Of a stretch of 54,391 nucleotides of DNA, positions 51,845 through 54,391 are shown in pieces. This DNA comes from Fidelibacterota bacterium (GTDB lineage Bacteria > Pseudomonadota > Alphaproteobacteria > Rhodospirillales > Rhodospirillaceae): positions 1 to 54,391 of the forward strand of contig CANJPQ010000029.1 in the NCBI GenBank assembly GCA_947476275.1, given 5' to 3'. The notes beneath the pieces were generated by a model. It ran no database searches. It saw only the letters and a list, made by a program, of their open reading frames with translations, and was not told where the DNA came from. How positions within the stretch are numbered: the first letter of the stretch is position 1; each line of letters begins with the position of its first letter. Both the position numbers and the translations under genes were made by a program.

Positions 51845-52555
51845 TTAAGGGCGCACCGGACGTCGATAGAGATTCATCAGCATCGGTTGCTCGAAGACGT
51901 AGTCGCCGCCCTCGGCGCGCCCCGCTTCAAACAGACGCCTGACCTCTTCCGTCTCGACGCGTTCGCGCTGAATGTCGTTAAACGTCTGCCCCGTCACCCG
52001 TGTCACCATCGCCTCGAAACTCTGGTAACGCGGAAACTGTGCGTATTGAAAACGTTCCTCGCTTTGGAATAGGCGCGATGCGGTCCGTGCGAGCGCGGCT
52101 TGCGCCTCGTTGCGCACCCGGGTTTCATCATTGAACGGACGCATGACCCTGAAATAGGTGCCCGTCATGGCCGGCTCGATCACGCAGAGGAACCCGGAGT
52201 CTGGCTTCAGAACGCGGGCCGCATTGCCAAGTGCGGCATCCATGGCCTCGACAGGAATGTGATGCAGCGAGCGGATGAAAAAGACGCCGTCGATCGATTC
52301 TGGTGTCACAGGAAGGTTCTCAGCCCGTGCCTCGATAAACGTCATGCGTAGGCTCGGCGGCGCGCTGCGGTTCTTTTCCGCCTGGATCGGGTCCGGCTCT
52401 ACGCCCAAGACCGTCGCCCCCGCCTCGCAAAGCTCGCGCGAAACCTTGCCAGGACCACATCCGACATCGATCACACTTAACCCGGCGACGGTGACCAGCG
52501 CGCCAATGGCGGCGATGTCTGTCCTCTCGCCTAGATCCTTGCGTGTCATATTCAT
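51845..52555 (-). CDS. Class I SAM-dependent methyltransferase
   Basis: A 236-residue methyltransferase with the SAM motif VIDVGCGPGKVSRELCEAGA, followed by the acidic post-motif GVEPDP and VFFIRSLHHIP. The C-terminal region is long and helical. The start is the ATG at 52555 with AGGGAA upstream; a longer frame reaching 52654 adds a Cys/Arg-rich stretch without support. Substrate unknown. Around here the DNA becomes visibly less GC-rich than the preceding 50 kb. Confidence 0.82.
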   Translation of the reverse strand: MNMTRKDLGERTDIAAIGALVTVAGLSVIDVGCGPGKVSRELCEAGATVLGVEPDPIQAEKNRSAPPSLRMTFIEARAENLPVTPESIDGVFFIRSLHHIPVEAMDAALGNAARVLKPDSGFLCVIEPAMTGTYFRVMRPFNDETRVRNEAQAALARTASRLFQSEERFQYAQFPRYQSFEAMVTRVTGQTFNDIQRERVETEEVRRLFEAGRAEGGDYVFEQPMLMNLYRRPVRP

Positions 52556-52926
52556 CGATCGGTTCCCTGTGAATTCCCCAAGCCCAGAGCTACAATAGGA
52601 GCGTGGGTCGGTGCGTTGGCAAGACCTTGACGCGCATCGCGGTGGCCTTTTCATAAGAGTTCTCTATCGAAGCAGCCGCTACCGGCCTCTCATGATCGGA
52701 GCGACGTCGATGGCCGATCGATCATCACATGCAATCGTGAGACTTTCGGAACGTACGATTTAGCCCAATCGCTGCTATCGAACTGGTGGTTGTGGCAGCC
52801 CGCTCCGGATGTGGCCCTTGCCTTCGATGTCCATCGACAACCGTGAGAAAACGGTCGCCGCGAGAATGTTGCGGCATTCACTCCAGCAACATGTAACGTG
52901 TCGGCAGCGTCGCATCGGAGGCTACT
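52556..52926. other. 371-base non-coding gap
   Basis: I see no convincing gene, RNA or repeat here. The DNA is less GC-rich than the window average. A GGAGG sequence at its right end serves the MipA-like gene. Confidence 0.6.
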
Positions 52927-53844
52927 TTGCTACTCAAAAAATTTCGTATTGCGAGCCGTGCCATCTTGAAACGCAGAAGGTTCCTTAGTCTCTTCGCGTT
53001 CCTTGCGACTTTGTCCGCCGCGTCGGCAAATGCTCAAGTGCTAAGCCGCTCAGTGAATGAGCTGGGCTCGGCGTTACGCAATGTTTTCGATCTGCGACCC
53101 ACCGATACGACAGACTGGCGTCTCGGAGTCGGTCCAGTCGCCAGCCCAGCGTTTGAAGGTAGTCGGGACTACAAGATTCGGCCCGCGCCGGTGATCTCTG
53201 TGCGTTATCGAGATGTGCTGACCGTCGATAACAACGAGGTCGATTTCACAGCCTTCAATCAGGTGGTGGACTTCGGCGACGTCGGTCAGGGCAAATTCGA
53301 AATCGGACCATCAGTTAATCTCGACTTCGGACGGCATGAGAGTGACAGCCTCGCATTGCGCGGCTTGGGGAATGTCGGTTTTAGTGTCGAGCTGGGTGCT
53401 TTCGTATCATTCACCCTCGGCCCGGCCGCGATTAATCTTGAGATTAGCCAAGATGTCGCCCGTGGACATAAAGGCGCCGATGCAGATTTAAGCGCAAACT
53501 TCACTCTCTATCGAAATGAGAGATTCGCGGTTGGCAGCGTCGCCACGCTTACTTGGGTCAGTGCCGCTTATATGAAATCCTTCTTCGGCATAACCGGCAC
53601 CCAATCAGCGAAGTCGGGTCTGGCGACTTACCGGCCGGGCTCCGGTCTCAAGAGTGGAGAGCTTGGTCTTGTGGCGACATACGAGCTCTCGCCTCATTGG
53701 GAAATTCTCGGACATGCGACGTACAAACGCATGCTCGCGCCTGCCGCAGATAGTCCCCTGATCGCCCAGCGGGGCGACGCCAATCAGGCCGTCGGCAGCG
53801 CCTTCGTCGTTTATAAATGTCGGCAGCGCCTTCGTCGTTTATAA
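52927..53844 (+). CDS. MipA/OmpV-family outer-membrane protein with a frameshifted C-terminus
   Basis: A 305-residue beta-barrel protein with a signal peptide (RRRFLSLFAFLATLSAASAN, cut near ANA). The word GVGPVASPAFEGSRDYKIRP is characteristic of the MipA/OmpV family. The gene starts at TTG with CGGAGG well placed. A perfect 28-bp tandem duplication (53791-53818 and 53819-53846) lies at the very end. Without the second copy the frame would end VVYKY, a normal aromatic beta-signal; as it stands the frame shifts and ends KCRQRLRRL. The protein may therefore fail to assemble in the outer membrane. Confidence 0.85.
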   Translation: MLLKKFRIASRAILKRRRFLSLFAFLATLSAASANAQVLSRSVNELGSALRNVFDLRPTDTTDWRLGVGPVASPAFEGSRDYKIRPAPVISVRYRDVLTVDNNEVDFTAFNQVVDFGDVGQGKFEIGPSVNLDFGRHESDSLALRGLGNVGFSVELGAFVSFTLGPAAINLEISQDVARGHKGADADLSANFTLYRNERFAVGSVATLTWVSAAYMKSFFGITGTQSAKSGLATYRPGSGLKSGELGLVATYELSPHWEILGHATYKRMLAPAADSPLIAQRGDANQAVGSAFVVYKCRQRLRRL

Positions 53845-53846
53845 AT
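53791..53846 (+). repeat. 28-bp perfect tandem duplication disrupting the mipA-like 3' end
   Basis: Two identical adjacent copies of a 28-base unit beginning GTCGGCAGCGCC occupy 53791-53818 and 53819-53846. Since 28 is not a multiple of three, the duplication shifts the reading frame of the outer-membrane protein and moves its stop into the second copy. Confidence 0.95.
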
Positions 53847-54020
53847 ATTGAGGTGACTCGCCGCGTGGCATACGTCCCGCTGCGACTGGGTTCTGCCTCA
53901 AGCTGTTAGGGAACGCGATGGCGCGTAACGTGGATCGCTTCGGCCATTCGGGGTTGGGGCACAAATATTTCTTGGAAGCCGATCAAGGTCGCGCATAGCT
54001 TCCGCGGCGCTTACGCCAAG
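53847..54020. other. Short gap between the outer-membrane gene and the tRNA terminator
   Basis: It holds one short open frame (ATG near 53919, 27 codons, [18 protein letters not shown]-) with no ribosome-binding site, which I do not call a gene. Nothing else is recognisable. Confidence 0.5.
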
Positions 54021-54054
54021 AAAAAGGGCCCGGCAGCGTGGCTGCCAAGCCCTT
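54021..54054 (-). terminator. Rho-independent terminator downstream of tRNA-Ala
   Basis: On the minus strand a two-part stem (AAGGGC with GCCCTT, and GGCAGC with GCTGCC, separated by a 2-base mismatch) closes a 3-base loop and is followed by five Ts. It lies about eight bases beyond the tRNA 3' end. Confidence 0.85.
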
Positions 54055-54061
54055 GTTTCTA

Positions 54062-54137
<76 letters not shown>

Positions 54138-54324
54138 GCACCATCAGACAAACCCGGCCACCGCGGGTGACCGCCGGGCCGGGAGGGGGCGGAGAATGGT
54201 TCGGTCGCGGGCGGAAGTCAAGGCGGCAACCCGGGGCACCAAACCGTTGATTTCCCGAACTGAAACTAGGGTCAAAACCCAATAAAAGTAAAGTATTGAG
54301 CGTTGAATCGGATAATGATTCTCT

Positions 54325-54391
54325 GAGTCCCTCAGTCTATGGCGAGGGTGAGGATGATGAGAAGCAACTTGTTCTGGCTCAATGACGAGCA
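54325..54391 (+). mobile_element. IS5-family insertion sequence, left part only
   Basis: The DNA from about 54325 leads into the transposase start. The segment GAGTCCCTCAGTCTATGG is a plausible terminal inverted repeat, but its partner is outside the window, so the exact left edge is uncertain. Confidence 0.5.
54357..54391 (+). CDS. IS5-family transposase, first 11 codons only
   Basis: The frame reads MRSNLFWLNDE and runs off the window. The NLFWL-D pattern matches the start of IS5/IS427-type transposases (first open frame). GAGGGTGAGG precedes the start; an ATG directly before it (54354) is in frame and equally possible. Only a family-level call is justified. Confidence 0.7.
   Translation, partial: MRSNLFWLNDE

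Overview
The window looks like a chromosomal segment of an alphaproteobacterium. Coding sequence is very GC-rich and densely packed. Several gene sets are typical of that class: an XRE regulator-lnt-corC-ybeY-phoH-miaB run read leftwards, an olsB-plsC pair, Fur and MucR regulators, and a hemD/mitofilin (Mic60)/hemY block beside tsaD and gpsA. An SDHAF4-type (DUF1674) succinate dehydrogenase assembly factor also fits. I cannot name the genus from sequence alone.

Layout. Position 1-148 is the end of an IS21-family insertion sequence, with only the first codons of istA inside the window. From 375 to 9329 the minus strand carries the regulator-lnt-corC-ybeY-phoH-miaB run (several 4-bp start/stop overlaps), the ornithine-lipid-type acyltransferases olsB and plsC, then fur and mucR. 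A TusA-like gene (9427) faces rimI-tsaB, followed by a D-Ala-D-Ala dipeptidase. From 11412 to 17026 the minus strand holds a hemY-like gene and a 1458-residue fusion of uroporphyrinogen-III synthase, a very long charged helix, a membrane anchor and a Mic60 domain. tsaD lies divergently and appears to start at CTG. Then come a GFA protein, a nucleotide-sugar epimerase, gpsA, a mannose-1-phosphate guanylyltransferase with a basic tail, YciI, a GST, a DUF6496 protein, acs, a Kef-type antiporter, a TPR protein, an SDHAF4 homologue and htpX.

From 30.7 kb the content becomes more accessory. There are two tandem alpha/beta hydrolases with histidine at the nucleophile position, a secreted NAD(P)-binding protein and rsmB. 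A glycosyltransferase/methyltransferase cassette spans 34.4-40.0 kb. A regulator faces a methyltransferase across a palindromic operator. Two convergent paralogous glyoxalase-fold proteins carry export signals (one lipoprotein-like, one twin-arginine-like). They are followed by an MFS exporter, Dps, a FUSC exporter, a triheme cytochrome c coupled to an SDR with a Tat-like leader, an orphan bufferin-like (DUF2282) precursor, an aldo-keto reductase and another methyltransferase. Near the right end a MipA/OmpV outer-membrane protein has its last strand destroyed by a 28-bp tandem duplication. A tRNA-Ala(CGC) follows, then the first codons of an IS5-family transposase. With an IS element at each end, the window edges look like assembly breaks at repeats.

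The core genes work in lipoprotein maturation, tRNA and rRNA modification, heme synthesis and membrane architecture, ornithine-lipid and phospholipid synthesis and metal-responsive regulation. The recurring oddity of the right half is cofactor- or ligand-binding enzyme folds carrying export signals.
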